Part shown: piece by piece, positions 14,831 through 23,138 of the stretch | Layout: every line of letters starts with the position of its first letter | Position numbering within the stretch: position 1 is the stretch's first letter | NCBI GenBank assembly: GCA_026416455.1 | Contig: JAOAFE010000017.1 | Span: 1 to 33,676 of the forward strand | DNA from: Syntrophales bacterium | GTDB taxonomy: Bacteria; Desulfobacterota; Syntrophia; Syntrophales; UBA8958 | Direction: 5' to 3' | Length of the DNA: 33,676 nt | Notes under the pieces: model-generated | Seen by the model: the letters and a program-made list of their open reading frames with translations, nothing else | Told to the model about the DNA's origin: nothing | Databases searched by the model: none | Position numbers and translations under genes: made by a program

Positions 14831-15037
14831 ATGAAAAAGACGTGGTATTATGGGTACTGGGCGGCGGGGGTACTAACATCTTCAATCGGGGTAACCCTGG
14901 TGAAAGTGGTAACCCCGACGCTAACCGGGGGGTACGCAAAATGGACAATCGTGCTCGGGTATGTGCTGTCACTGGCGGGCCTGCTGATTATCGTCTCCGG
15001 CATTAGAAGATCGAAGTCAAAAAGGGGGGAAAGTTAA
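14831..15037 (+). CDS. 68-aa two-helix membrane protein of unknown function
   Basis: The gene starts four bases after the gcdB stop, so it is almost certainly co-translated. The product has two predicted membrane helices (about 8-28 and 37-58) and a basic tail (IRRSKSKRGES), suggesting a cytoplasmic C-terminus. I do not recognise a family. Its position between gcdB and the TAXI binding protein allows two readings: an accessory subunit of the decarboxylase, or a small partner of the transporter. No catalytic motif or cysteine is visible. That it is a real gene is supported by spacing, frame and hydrophobic pattern. Confidence 0.7.
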   Translation: MKKTWYYGYWAAGVLTSSIGVTLVKVVTPTLTGGYAKWTIVLGYVLSLAGLLIIVSGIRRSKSKRGES

Positions 15038-15095
15038 AGATAAATCCGGCCTTATCAGCCAAGAATCTAAGAAAATATTCAGACAGGAGGGAAAA

Positions 15096-16124
15096 ATGCG
15101 AAAAAGTAGATGCAAATTTAGCCTATTATTGGCCACTTTGGCCATTTTTGTCATTGGCCTATCCAGCCCGGCCTCGGCGGATGTACTAAAAACGGCGAAA
15201 TTCCTCTCCGGTCCTACGGGCACCACCTGGTACGCGCAGGTAGCAGCTTTTTCTGGCATTGCCAAAAATAAGCTGGGCATGAACATTGATGTTCTCACAG
15301 GCTCCGCCATCAGTAACCCGATTCAGGTCGAGCGCGGGAAGGCCCAGTTGGCCCTCACCTTTTCTTCGGTCCTTCCCCATATGGCCAAGGGCATCGTCGT
15401 CACAAAAATAGGCAACGAAGAGTACTTCAAAGAACCACTCAAGAAGACGAACATTTTGTGCTACACCACCACCGCCGCACCGGTACTCATTGTCGATGCC
15501 AGCTCACCTTACCATAAAATCTCCGACCTGAAAGGAAAGAAGATCCGTTTTATCACCTATCCTCCGGGATTCAATGCCCGCATTGTGCCTGATGAGATTC
15601 TCGAAGCCCACGATATCACCCATGAAAGCATTAAACAGGCAGGCGGTAAGATTGATATCGTAAGTAAATATGCCGAGGCCTGTGATCTCCTGGCCAAAGG
15701 GCAGGCAGATGTTATAGCCTACATCATGGCCATAAATGCCCCGGCCGCGAACCTGCAGGAATTGGAGGCGCAAAAGAAGTTCCGCATCTTAGAGCTCGAT
15801 TTCAATGCCGTCGCTAAGGTCTTAAAAGAGATGCCGCTGATGGTAACTACGGTCAAGAAGGGCCTCCATAAGAGTATCGAAAAGGATGTCACCGTTCTCG
15901 GTGACATAACGACCTGGCTGGTGGCAGCCGATGTATCAGCCGAGACAATCACGGCCATCCTCGATACTTTGGTCAAGAGTATGGACACCATGGCGCAGGT
16001 AGGAAACTCGGAATTCCAAGGCTTTACGGCGAAAGAATTATCCCGTTTGTACGGAAAAGGTACTCAGCTACCCATGCATCCGGCGGCCTTGAAGTTCTTT
16101 AAAGATCAGAAGGCTATAAAATAA
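15096..16124 (+). CDS. TAXI-family TRAP transporter substrate-binding protein
   Basis: This 342-aa periplasmic binding protein has an N-terminal signal peptide (basic start, hydrophobic stretch about 9-24, likely cleavage after PASA at residue 29) and no lipobox. The mature part opens with FLSGPTGTTWY, matching the TAXI motif GTxxGTxY, and continues with ISDLKGKKI and a typical two-lobe fold. It would deliver a carboxylic acid to the permease encoded just downstream. An AGGAGGG sits before the ATG. A 12-bp hairpin separates it from the permease gene, a common way to let the binding protein accumulate in excess. Its place behind the acyl-CoA pathway suggests it imports that pathway's starting acid; the ligand is not determinable. 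Confidence 0.92.
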   Translation: MRKSRCKFSLLLATLAIFVIGLSSPASADVLKTAKFLSGPTGTTWYAQVAAFSGIAKNKLGMNIDVLTGSAISNPIQVERGKAQLALTFSSVLPHMAKGIVVTKIGNEEYFKEPLKKTNILCYTTTAAPVLIVDASSPYHKISDLKGKKIRFITYPPGFNARIVPDEILEAHDITHESIKQAGGKIDIVSKYAEACDLLAKGQADVIAYIMAINAPAANLQELEAQKKFRILELDFNAVAKVLKEMPLMVTTVKKGLHKSIEKDVTVLGDITTWLVAADVSAETITAILDTLVKSMDTMAQVGNSEFQGFTAKELSRLYGKGTQLPMHPAALKFFKDQKAIK

Positions 16125-16142
16125 AAAAGCGGGGATGATCAC

Positions 16143-16172
16143 ACCCGGAGGGGGCTCTTCCCCCCTCCGGGT
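16143..16172 (+). other. Strong intercistronic hairpin between binding protein and permease genes
   Basis: ACCCGGAGGGGG (16143-16154) and CCCCCTCCGGGT (16161-16172) form a perfect 12-bp GC-rich stem around the six-base loop CTCTTC. It is followed by seven A residues and the permease ribosome site rather than by T residues, so it should not terminate transcription efficiently. Hairpins here usually protect the upstream binding-protein mRNA or stall polymerase, giving more binding protein than permease. Confidence 0.75.
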
Positions 16173-16190
16173 AAAAAAAGGAGGTGCAAG

Positions 16191-18089
16191 GTGAATAGAA
16201 ACTTAACCGGTATCCCGGGGCATGTCATGAACGTCCTGGGTATGCTTTTAACCCTTTTTGTCCTTTCCATTCTCATCTACGGGCCTTACGTAGGCTACCA
16301 GCTCACTTTGGCCATCTTTCTCTTTGTCGGCCTACCCATGACGTTTTTTATGTACTCCGGTGGAAAGAGTCCTTTCTGGATGAAAATCAATTTCGTCGAT
16401 TGGTTGTTTGTGATTATGTCCATCATATCGATGGGCTACCTTATAATAAACGCCGAATACGTGGCCAAAATCAGGATAGAATACGTAACGGAAATTACGA
16501 AACTTGAGTTTACTCTCGGTATCATCGCCCTCATTTGCGTCTTGGAAGCTACAAGAAGGGCCATGGGCCTCTCCATGGCCATCATCGCCCTGGTGCTCAT
16601 CCTCTACATAGTTTTGGGGAAGTACATACCCCCCCCCTTCGGCACCTCGGGTTTTGATTGGGACTGGTTGATCGATACCATGTACCTGACCACCAAAGGT
16701 ATTTTCAGTAGTCCCCTATGGGTAGTCATTACCCTGGCGTTTCCTTTTATCCTCTACGGTGTTATTTTGGAAGAACTGGGTATTCTGAGAACGTTCATCG
16801 ATTTCGCCAACAGAGTGCTTGGGCGAACCCCGGGAGCTCCCGCCAAATCAGCCATCATCGCCGGTACTTTTATGGGGATGGCAAGTGGTCTTCCTATGTC
16901 GACGACCTATCTGATTGGGTTCCCCACCATTCCGGAAATGAAAAAAGTCGGATATCCTCCCATGACCGCCGGGGCTATTGCCGCCGTCGTCGGAACAGCT
17001 GCCCAACTGATGCCGCCCATGTTGGGGGTGGCCGCTTTCGTCGTGGCCCAATATATGAATGTTCCCTACGTCACCGTCTGTCAATATACCCTGCTGCCAG
17101 CCCTTATGTTCTACTTCGTTTTCTACTGCACAATCGATTTCGAAACGAGGAAATGGAACATCATGCCCGTAGATATCGTCACCAAACCCATGGGCAAGAT
17201 ATTTGCTGACGGTTTTTACATTTTTCTGATTAGCATTATCGTTCTCGTGTTCTTTCTGGTCCAGTTTTATCCAGTCGGCCTTTCGGCTCTTTATGCTTGC
17301 CTGACGGCCCTGGTTCTTGCCGTCTTTCGCAAATCAAATCGTTGGAACCTTAAAACACTTTACATCGTCATGGGTAAAACGGGGAAAACGGCCGTATACA
17401 TATCCATCGCCTGTGTTGCCGCCGGTGTCATCATCGGAACCTTAGTGGAGACGGGTTTGAATATGAAATTTGCCAACATGGTTATATCCATAGGACGAAA
17501 TTCTTACTTCCTCGCCCTGGTCCTTTCTGCCCTCGCCATTCTCATTTTGAGCATGGGTATGCCATCCATCCCCGCCTACATCACAGGTATTGCCATCTTC
17601 GGACCCGCTCTCATAGAGCTGGGGGCGCCCAAGGAAGTAGCCCACATCTTCTGCTTCTACTATGCGACCCTATACGCCATCACCCCACCGGTTGCCTTCG
17701 CCTCCTACGCCGGGGCACAGCTGGCGGGAACAGATCCCTTTAAGACCGGTCTGGTTGCTTGTAAATTGGGCATTATGACCTATGTCATCCCTTTCTTATT
17801 TGCCTACCACCCTGCCTACCTCCTCATCGGTAAGTATTGGAATGTATGGGAAGTGCTGAGATTTATACTCCTTTATATTCCGGGATTGATTTTATTTGCC
17901 GCTGGCTTAAGCGGCTTCTGGACAAAGAGAATGAAGCTACTCGAACAGCTAATAGCCATTGCCGGTGGCACTTTGCTTCTCACACCCTTTATTTGGTTAC
18001 AGCTAATAGGAGTATTCATCTTCGCCTACACGTTCTGGCGGCAAGACATATACGGTACTTACATAAAGAAAATTTTCCAGAAGGCATGA
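16191..18089 (+). CDS. TRAP transporter permease, fused 4TM/12TM (TAXI type)
   Basis: This 632-aa polytopic membrane protein combines the small (DctQ-like) and large (DctM-like) TRAP subunits, as in TAXI systems. The N-terminal part (about 1-125) has four helices. The rest carries the DctM pattern, including GTFMGMASGLPMSTTYLIG (about 225-243), a PPMLGVAAFVVAQYM segment, GMPSIPAYITG and the late CFYYATLYAITPPVAFASYAGA. The start is a GTG at 16191 with AGGAGG six bases upstream; no ATG near the beginning has a comparable site. TRAP transporters use an ion gradient, usually Na+. This one is encoded in the same operon as a Na+-pumping decarboxylase. The gene ends just before an intrinsic terminator. 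Confidence 0.94.
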   Translation: MNRNLTGIPGHVMNVLGMLLTLFVLSILIYGPYVGYQLTLAIFLFVGLPMTFFMYSGGKSPFWMKINFVDWLFVIMSIISMGYLIINAEYVAKIRIEYVTEITKLEFTLGIIALICVLEATRRAMGLSMAIIALVLILYIVLGKYIPPPFGTSGFDWDWLIDTMYLTTKGIFSSPLWVVITLAFPFILYGVILEELGILRTFIDFANRVLGRTPGAPAKSAIIAGTFMGMASGLPMSTTYLIGFPTIPEMKKVGYPPMTAGAIAAVVGTAAQLMPPMLGVAAFVVAQYMNVPYVTVCQYTLLPALMFYFVFYCTIDFETRKWNIMPVDIVTKPMGKIFADGFYIFLISIIVLVFFLVQFYPVGLSALYACLTALVLAVFRKSNRWNLKTLYIVMGKTGKTAVYISIACVAAGVIIGTLVETGLNMKFANMVISIGRNSYFLALVLSALAILILSMGMPSIPAYITGIAIFGPALIELGAPKEVAHIFCFYYATLYAITPPVAFASYAGAQLAGTDPFKTGLVACKLGIMTYVIPFLFAYHPAYLLIGKYWNVWEVLRFILLYIPGLILFAAGLSGFWTKRMKLLEQLIAIAGGTLLLTPFIWLQLIGVFIFAYTFWRQDIYGTYIKKIFQKA

Positions 18090-18096
18090 GTTTAGT

Positions 18097-18138
18097 AAGC
18101 CCCCGAACCAAAGGAGACAGGATCGGGGGCTTTTTTTA
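18097..18138 (+). terminator. Rho-independent terminator of the plus-strand operon
   Basis: AGCCCCCGA (18098-18106) and TCGGGGGCT (18123-18131) form a 9-bp stem with a 16-base loop, followed directly by a run of seven T residues. It lies 9 bases after the TRAP permease stop codon and ends the roughly 11.4-kb operon that begins near 6709. Confidence 0.9.
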
Positions 18139-18208
18139 TACGTGGAATTACCCCCTATTTTCTGGTAAATAGGCTATCCTCGCGCGTTAATCCATTCCGA
18201 GGGGAATT

Positions 18209-19072
18209 ATGCTGAGAAGATTCTCTCCTGAAGAAACGCTTACTTTATGTATGCTCTTTCTACTGAACATTTTAATTATTTTCAGCGGTCAATTGAGTAA
18301 AGCCTATCACTATTTTTTCTTAAATCTCGCCCTCATCAGCGTTATATTTCTTCTTACCTATCTTCCCCTCTCTTGGCGTTGGGTACGCGATTGGTACATA
18401 ATTATTTACCTTCTAGTTATCTTCTTCGAAAACGGAACACTCGTGCCACTTATCAATCCTTACGAAATGGACGAGTTTCTCATCCAAGCCGATCGCCTTC
18501 TCTTTGGCGGTCATGACCCTTCACTCTTTCTCGGGAAATGGGTTATTCCTCCCTTCGTAGAAATCTTACAGATTGTATATGCAAGTTTCTATTTCCTCCC
18601 CCTTCTCCTTTGCCTCCTCCTTTACGTAAAAAAAAGGGACAAACGGGATTTCCACCTTTGCGCCTCCAGTATCCTCCTGGGATTTTATCTTTCATACATC
18701 GGCTACTACCTGTGTCCTGCCTTAGGGCCCCGATTTACCCTAGAACATCTGCAGGAAAAACCATTAGTTGGCTTGTGGAGTTTTACATACGTTCGAGAGC
18801 TACTCGCTTGGATGGAGGGGAAAATGTACGATTGTATGCCAAGCGGCCATACTTTGGTTTCCCTACTGACCGCCCTTCTCGCTAGGCGATACTTTCGCCC
18901 CTTTTATGCAATCTCACTTATTTGGGCTTTGCTTATGGTCGTCTCTACCGTTTATCTCCGTTATCACTACGTCTGGGATGTGATAATGGGAGTCGCCTTG
19001 GTAATCCCCGTCTATGCCCTAACCCGTAGATGGGAAGAAAACCCCTGGTTTTCTCAAACGGGCCGCTCGTAG
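18209..19072 (+). CDS. PAP2-superfamily membrane phosphatase/phosphotransferase (IPC-synthase-like)
   Basis: This 287-aa protein has several predicted membrane helices and the three PAP2-type motifs: CPALGPRF (169-176), CMPSGHT (209-215) and RYHYVWD with H253 and D257. The form CPALGPRF plus PSGHT is that of the Aur1/inositolphosphotransferase branch, which moves a phospho-headgroup between lipids, rather than of undecaprenyl-diphosphate phosphatases. The active site is expected on the outer face of the inner membrane. GAGGGG lies four bases before the ATG. It has its own short leader after the terminator at 18138. Its last 19 bases overlap the end of the convergent YghO-like gene. Either a phosphatase or a headgroup transferase is possible. 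Confidence 0.85.
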   Translation: MLRRFSPEETLTLCMLFLLNILIIFSGQLSKAYHYFFLNLALISVIFLLTYLPLSWRWVRDWYIIIYLLVIFFENGTLVPLINPYEMDEFLIQADRLLFGGHDPSLFLGKWVIPPFVEILQIVYASFYFLPLLLCLLLYVKKRDKRDFHLCASSILLGFYLSYIGYYLCPALGPRFTLEHLQEKPLVGLWSFTYVRELLAWMEGKMYDCMPSGHTLVSLLTALLARRYFRPFYAISLIWALLMVVSTVYLRYHYVWDVIMGVALVIPVYALTRRWEENPWFSQTGRS

Positions 19073-20178
19073 ATGCGATAGGTCTTATAAGGAGCAGCCG
19101 CCAAAGGTCTTAGTGCCCTAATCATCGCTCGGTTCGTCTCGACTATTAGAGAACAGTCGCTTTCTGTGTAACCCATGGCAATACCGTCCTCGATAGTTCG
19201 AAGATAGAAGATATCGTCAATGTGACGCCCCTGATGCTCAGGTAATACACCCATGATGATAGTTCTCACCCTTTTAATCTTCCTCTTTTCCCACAAGAAT
19301 TTCAGAATCCTCCAGGGATAGAGACGGCCATTTAAGCATTTGAGGGCCGGGTTCACGTCTGGCAGAGATATAATAAAACCCACCGTTTCATCACCCTTTT
19401 CGGCAAAGATGGCAAGTTCTGGGATGGCAATCATTTTCAAATCTTGCGCAATCATATCTATCTGTTTATCCGTAAGAGGTAAATGCCCCCAGTTTCCATC
19501 CCATGCCGTGTTGAAGATATGTTGGATTTCTTTGATGCGGCGGTCAATTTCTTTCTTTTTTAGCGTAACGAAACGGTATTCCGTCTTACGCAGGAGCTCT
19601 TCTTTTACCTGCTTAAGATAGTCAGCGTAAGCGGAGAAATTTTCTTCTTTAACGACAAAACAGTGCCAATCTATGCACTTGGAAAAACCGCATGCCTCCG
19701 CTAGCTGCCGATAATAAGGGGCAAAGTGAAAGAGGCCCACAGCGGGCATGATATCAAAGCCTGCAACTTCAAAACCAACTGAGTCATAAATGGAGAAACT
19801 CTGAGGGCCGTTCAAGCGTTTCTTCCCTTTCTTCCGCACCCATTCAGCAGCCGCGTCGAAGAGGGCCTGTGCCACCTCAAGGTCATTTATTGACTCATAA
19901 AAACCAAAAAAGCCCGTTTCCTGATCATACCGCTCTTCGTATAAACGATTTACGTGAGCGGTGATGCGTCCCACTGGCCGACCGTCTTTGTAGGCCATAA
20001 AATATTCCGCCTCTCCAATTTCGAAGAAGTAACCGCGATTCCGATCCAACATGAGTTTCATATCCCTAATCAGAGGGGGAACCCAGGCGGGATCATCTCT
20101 GTAAATACCCGCCCGCCACGGAAAATAAATAAATTCTTTCAACATTTTTTTTCCTTCTACTCGCTTGATCTCGACCAT
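19054..20178 (-). CDS. YghO-like GNAT-fold acyltransferase
   Basis: This 374-aa protein resembles the YghO family. It opens with the characteristic FIYFPWRAGIYRDDPAWVPPL (about 16-36) and has GPQSFSIYDSVGF in the middle. The C-terminal GNAT half contains the acyl-CoA loop-like VLPEHQGRHIDD. No signal peptide or membrane helix is seen. From memory, related proteins include an N-acyltransferase proposed as a bacterial ceramide synthase, so N-acylation of a long-chain base is a candidate reaction; this is inference. It is the last gene of the five-gene minus-strand operon, 12 bases after the DUF72 gene, and overlaps the PAP2 gene tail-to-tail. AAGGTG lies upstream of the ATG at 20178. Confidence 0.78.
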   Translation of the reverse strand: MVEIKRVEGKKMLKEFIYFPWRAGIYRDDPAWVPPLIRDMKLMLDRNRGYFFEIGEAEYFMAYKDGRPVGRITAHVNRLYEERYDQETGFFGFYESINDLEVAQALFDAAAEWVRKKGKKRLNGPQSFSIYDSVGFEVAGFDIMPAVGLFHFAPYYRQLAEACGFSKCIDWHCFVVKEENFSAYADYLKQVKEELLRKTEYRFVTLKKKEIDRRIKEIQHIFNTAWDGNWGHLPLTDKQIDMIAQDLKMIAIPELAIFAEKGDETVGFIISLPDVNPALKCLNGRLYPWRILKFLWEKRKIKRVRTIIMGVLPEHQGRHIDDIFYLRTIEDGIAMGYTESDCSLIVETNRAMIRALRPLAAAPYKTYRIYERPV

Positions 20179-20190
20179 TTCATCACCTTC

Positions 20191-20910
20191 TTAAGATTTT
20201 CCTATCATTTCTATGAGACGTGCCGCATTAAAAGGGGCATAGGCCATGTAGTCATTATCAAAATACACGTAAGTTTCTTTCTTCCAATCTTTAATCTTTT
20301 CCTTCCATGTTTCTAGCTCCTCATCCGTATAGCATGAACGGTAAAGGGATTGAGAGCCGTGTAACCGGATATATACAAAATCAGTTGTTATTTCCTCTCT
20401 GTAAGGGTAACGACCGGCGGTATCGGAAATACACCAACCTAAACCCAGTTCTCTTAACGTATCGATGCACTCTTGGGTAAACCACGTCTTGTTTCTTGCT
20501 TCGATGGCTACCTTAAAGTGATGGGGAATCAAAGGGCGAAAAGCTTTAACCGTTTCACGCTCAAAAGAGAGACTGGGTGGGAGCTGGATGAGCAGGCAGC
20601 CTAACCTTTCGCCTAGCAATGAAACGCCTTCCAGAAACTTCGATACGGCTTCCTCGCAGTTTTTCAACCTCTTAATATGAGTGATAACCCGACTAACCTT
20701 AACCGACCAAAGGAAGCCGGGGGGGGATAAATTTCGCCATTTGATATAAGTGTCCGGTCGTATGGAGCGATAAAATGAGGCATTCAATTCTACGGTGGGA
20801 AACTGGGTCATATAAAAGCTAATCCACCGATGCCTCGGCAGCCCATGGGGATAGAAAGTTCCCGCCCAGTGGGTGTAGGTCCACCCCGAAGTGCCAATGA
20901 AGATTCCCAT
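20191..20910 (-). CDS. DUF72 family TIM-barrel protein
   Basis: This 239-aa protein begins with the DUF72 (YecE) signature IGTSGWTYTHWAGTFYP. It continues with FPTVELNASFYR (about 36-47), SVKVSRVITH and LLIQLPPSL, then VAIEARNKTWF and the late YIRLHGS and YVYFDNDYMAYAPFNA motifs. It is a predicted cytoplasmic TIM barrel. The biochemical role of DUF72 proteins is not established as far as I know; the conserved acidic and histidine residues suggest metal-dependent hydrolase or phosphodiesterase chemistry. The gene lies between GH130 and the YghO-like gene on the same strand; a 58-base gap upstream and a weak ribosome site may reduce its expression relative to its neighbours. Confidence 0.9.
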   Translation of the reverse strand: MGIFIGTSGWTYTHWAGTFYPHGLPRHRWISFYMTQFPTVELNASFYRSIRPDTYIKWRNLSPPGFLWSVKVSRVITHIKRLKNCEEAVSKFLEGVSLLGERLGCLLIQLPPSLSFERETVKAFRPLIPHHFKVAIEARNKTWFTQECIDTLRELGLGWCISDTAGRYPYREEITTDFVYIRLHGSQSLYRSCYTDEELETWKEKIKDWKKETYVYFDNDYMAYAPFNAARLIEMIGKS

Positions 20911-20968
20911 AACGTCTCAATATCAGTACAACCAATTTTTCACCCTCTATCTCTATTTTACGATGCCG

Positions 20969-21898
20969 TCAACATTTTCTGCTTTCCGTTAGATAGCTTA
21001 GAACGTCTGGAAGGGAAGCCTGGGCCAAGGCAAGACATTTATCTCCTCCACCATAGTACAGTTTGATATCCCCTCCCTGAACAACCCATCCACAGGGGAA
21101 CACTACCTTATCCACATCACCACTTATTTCATATGATTCTTCCGGCCCAAAAATCCACTCCTCGCTTCTTTTCACAACCCTCGTAGGGTTTGACAGGTCG
21201 AGGAGGGCAAGCCCGAGACGGTAGATAGGACCACTCGCCGTGTTTTTTACGCCATGATATAGGATAAGCCATCCCTCATGGGTCTTAAGTGGAGGCGTAG
21301 CGCAACCTATTCTGCCTGCATCCCACCATCCTCCTTCTCGCGCAGGAATCACTAATTGATGATCTCCCCAATGTTTGAGATCGGGACTGAAAGAAATCCA
21401 TATGCTAGCACTGGCCCCGGTCATGGCAGGAACCGGTCGGTGCAGCATGGCGAAACGGCCCTGAAACCGCTCTGGGAAAAGGGCAGCATTCTTATTTTCT
21501 GGAGGCAGAACACATCTAATTCGACTAAATTCACGGAAATCAGAGGTAGTCGCCAAAGATACCAGCGGTCCCCTACGAGAGTAAGCGGTATAAGCAATAA
21601 CCCACAATTCGAGCTCCGGAATAAAAGTAATACGGGGATCCTCGATGCCCCATTCTTCCTCTGGATACTTCACCGGATCGGGCAGTAGGACAGGGGTCTC
21701 CTTCACCTCCCATCCATCCACCCCATTGTCGCTTATCGCCAATCCGAAATGAGATAAACCCCTCTTATCCTCTACCCGCATGAGCAGGAGCACCTTTTCT
21801 TTAAAAAAAGTAGCTCCAGCGTTAAATACGGAATTTACAGGATAGGGTATGTCTGATGGCTTGATGATTGGATTTTGTTCATGGCGCTTAAACAACAT
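20969..21898 (-). CDS. GH130 family glycoside phosphorylase/hydrolase
   Basis: This 309-aa five-bladed beta-propeller enzyme belongs to family GH130. It opens with NPIIKPSD, keeps the family's central EDPR motif with the probable general acid D87 (EEWGIEDPRIT), and has later WDAGRIGCATPPL, LILYHGV and LYYGGGDKCLALA segments. Family members phosphorolyse or hydrolyse beta-mannosides (Man-GlcNAc, Man-Man). The absence of a signal peptide points to a cytoplasmic enzyme. It follows the glycosyltransferase at 21909 by 10 bases, with GGAG before the ATG. Beside two glycosyltransferases it could trim, recycle or control the length of the glycan they make. Phosphorylase and hydrolase subtypes cannot be separated here. 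Confidence 0.9.
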   Translation of the reverse strand: MLFKRHEQNPIIKPSDIPYPVNSVFNAGATFFKEKVLLLMRVEDKRGLSHFGLAISDNGVDGWEVKETPVLLPDPVKYPEEEWGIEDPRITFIPELELWVIAYTAYSRRGPLVSLATTSDFREFSRIRCVLPPENKNAALFPERFQGRFAMLHRPVPAMTGASASIWISFSPDLKHWGDHQLVIPAREGGWWDAGRIGCATPPLKTHEGWLILYHGVKNTASGPIYRLGLALLDLSNPTRVVKRSEEWIFGPEESYEISGDVDKVVFPCGWVVQGGDIKLYYGGGDKCLALAQASLPDVLSYLTESRKC

Positions 21899-21908
21899 AG
21901 ATCTCCAT

Positions 21909-23135
21909 TTAAAACTCCAAATCGAGAATTATTGGTTTTCCTCTACGTACGGCCCGGCGGGCCAGCTCGTACGCTTCGGCGTACTGTCTAGCCACCACTT
22001 CCCATGAGACAACCTGTTCCAAGTAACGCTTTAGGTTATTTGCTAGTTGTTCTCGTAGGCGGGCATCCGTTGCTAACTGAATGATCCGACGTCTGAGCAT
22101 AGCTTTGGTTGTAAACAGCAATCCTCCTTCACTTTCAATTGTTTGAGCGGTCAGTCCTTCGACAGGTGCCGTAGTTATGAACGGTTTATTTAGGGCAATA
22201 ATTCTCGCTAATGTACCCGATTGAGTTTCATCCACCGTTGGCAAGACGACAAAATCGCAAATAGCCATTAATTTATAATAGTCTTCGCCTCGAGGTATAA
22301 ATTCGTGATAGAAACCCATTTTTTTTCGGGCCAGCGAGAGGCATTCAGCTTTCCATTTCTCGTAAAACCGGCGATGATTGGGATCTCTCATCGTCCCGGC
22401 CGCAAGAAGCCACCAATTTTCCCCTGTTTGATCCTTTATCTCTTTTCGAATGTCCTCCCACATGGAAAGAAGGATATCCCATCTCTTGTTATCTTGAATC
22501 CACCCTATCATCCCCACCAGGCGTCCATCTACTCCCGCCTCATCGAGTCCTAGCTCCCGGCGCAAATGAGGAATGTCTTCTGGTCGATAGCGTCTGTCTG
22601 GCCTTGCACCATGCGGAACGACCATTATATTTCTCGGTGTCTGCCAACCTAACGTTTTGAATGTCCAGTCTAACCTCCACTTCTGATAATGGCACTTAAA
22701 CAAAACCACATGACTCCTTTGGCATAGTCTGTAGATAAAGTCCGCCTCCGAATCCCTCAGTCTGCCATGCACCGTGTGAGGCTCTACCACAATCGGGTAA
22801 TTTCCGATGGCCTCGAGGAGACGTAAAAAACCTTCATTGCCATCACCTACGCCTCGCGAATCGCGGTACTCAAACAAACCGTACTCATGCTCAATATGAA
22901 TAGCGTAGGGATCAAGTTCTTCCACTTTTCTCGCAACACGTTTCCACCAATCCCGACGGCTTACGTCTATGATGGGAAAGACACCATGCCCTTCTCCGTC
23001 AAGGTGACTTATGACCAAAACCTCACGTTTTGGGTTGGCACGCTGAATGAATTCCCGCGCCTCTTCACAAAAGGTCGCAATCCCGCATAGGCGAGGAGGA
23101 TATGAACTGATCATGACAATCGGTTTTGGCCTCAC
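21909..23135 (-). CDS. GT4-like glycosyltransferase
   Basis: This 408-aa GT-B glycosyltransferase opens with SSYPPRLCGIATFCEEAREF and IEHEYGLFEYRD. These closely parallel the N-terminal half of the neighbouring fused protein, so the two are paralogues. The C-terminal Rossmann half contains GMIGWIQDNKRWDILLSMWE and the donor-site-like TVDETQSGTLARIIALNKPFI. It lacks a signal peptide and is probably peripheral to the cytoplasmic membrane. The start is a GTG at 23135 seven bases after a GGGGGA, three bases beyond the stop of the upstream gene, so the pair is translationally coupled. Sugar donor and acceptor are not readable; mannose is suggested only by the adjacent GH130 gene. Confidence 0.88.
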   Translation of the reverse strand: MRPKPIVMISSYPPRLCGIATFCEEAREFIQRANPKREVLVISHLDGEGHGVFPIIDVSRRDWWKRVARKVEELDPYAIHIEHEYGLFEYRDSRGVGDGNEGFLRLLEAIGNYPIVVEPHTVHGRLRDSEADFIYRLCQRSHVVLFKCHYQKWRLDWTFKTLGWQTPRNIMVVPHGARPDRRYRPEDIPHLRRELGLDEAGVDGRLVGMIGWIQDNKRWDILLSMWEDIRKEIKDQTGENWWLLAAGTMRDPNHRRFYEKWKAECLSLARKKMGFYHEFIPRGEDYYKLMAICDFVVLPTVDETQSGTLARIIALNKPFITTAPVEGLTAQTIESEGGLLFTTKAMLRRRIIQLATDARLREQLANNLKRYLEQVVSWEVVARQYAEAYELARRAVRRGKPIILDLEF

Positions 23136-23138
23136 CTC

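Noticed and set aside
16125-16190. Intrinsic terminator between the TAXI gene and its permease
   Set aside because: The hairpin is strong, but A residues rather than T residues follow it on the coding strand, and the permease clearly belongs to the same unit.
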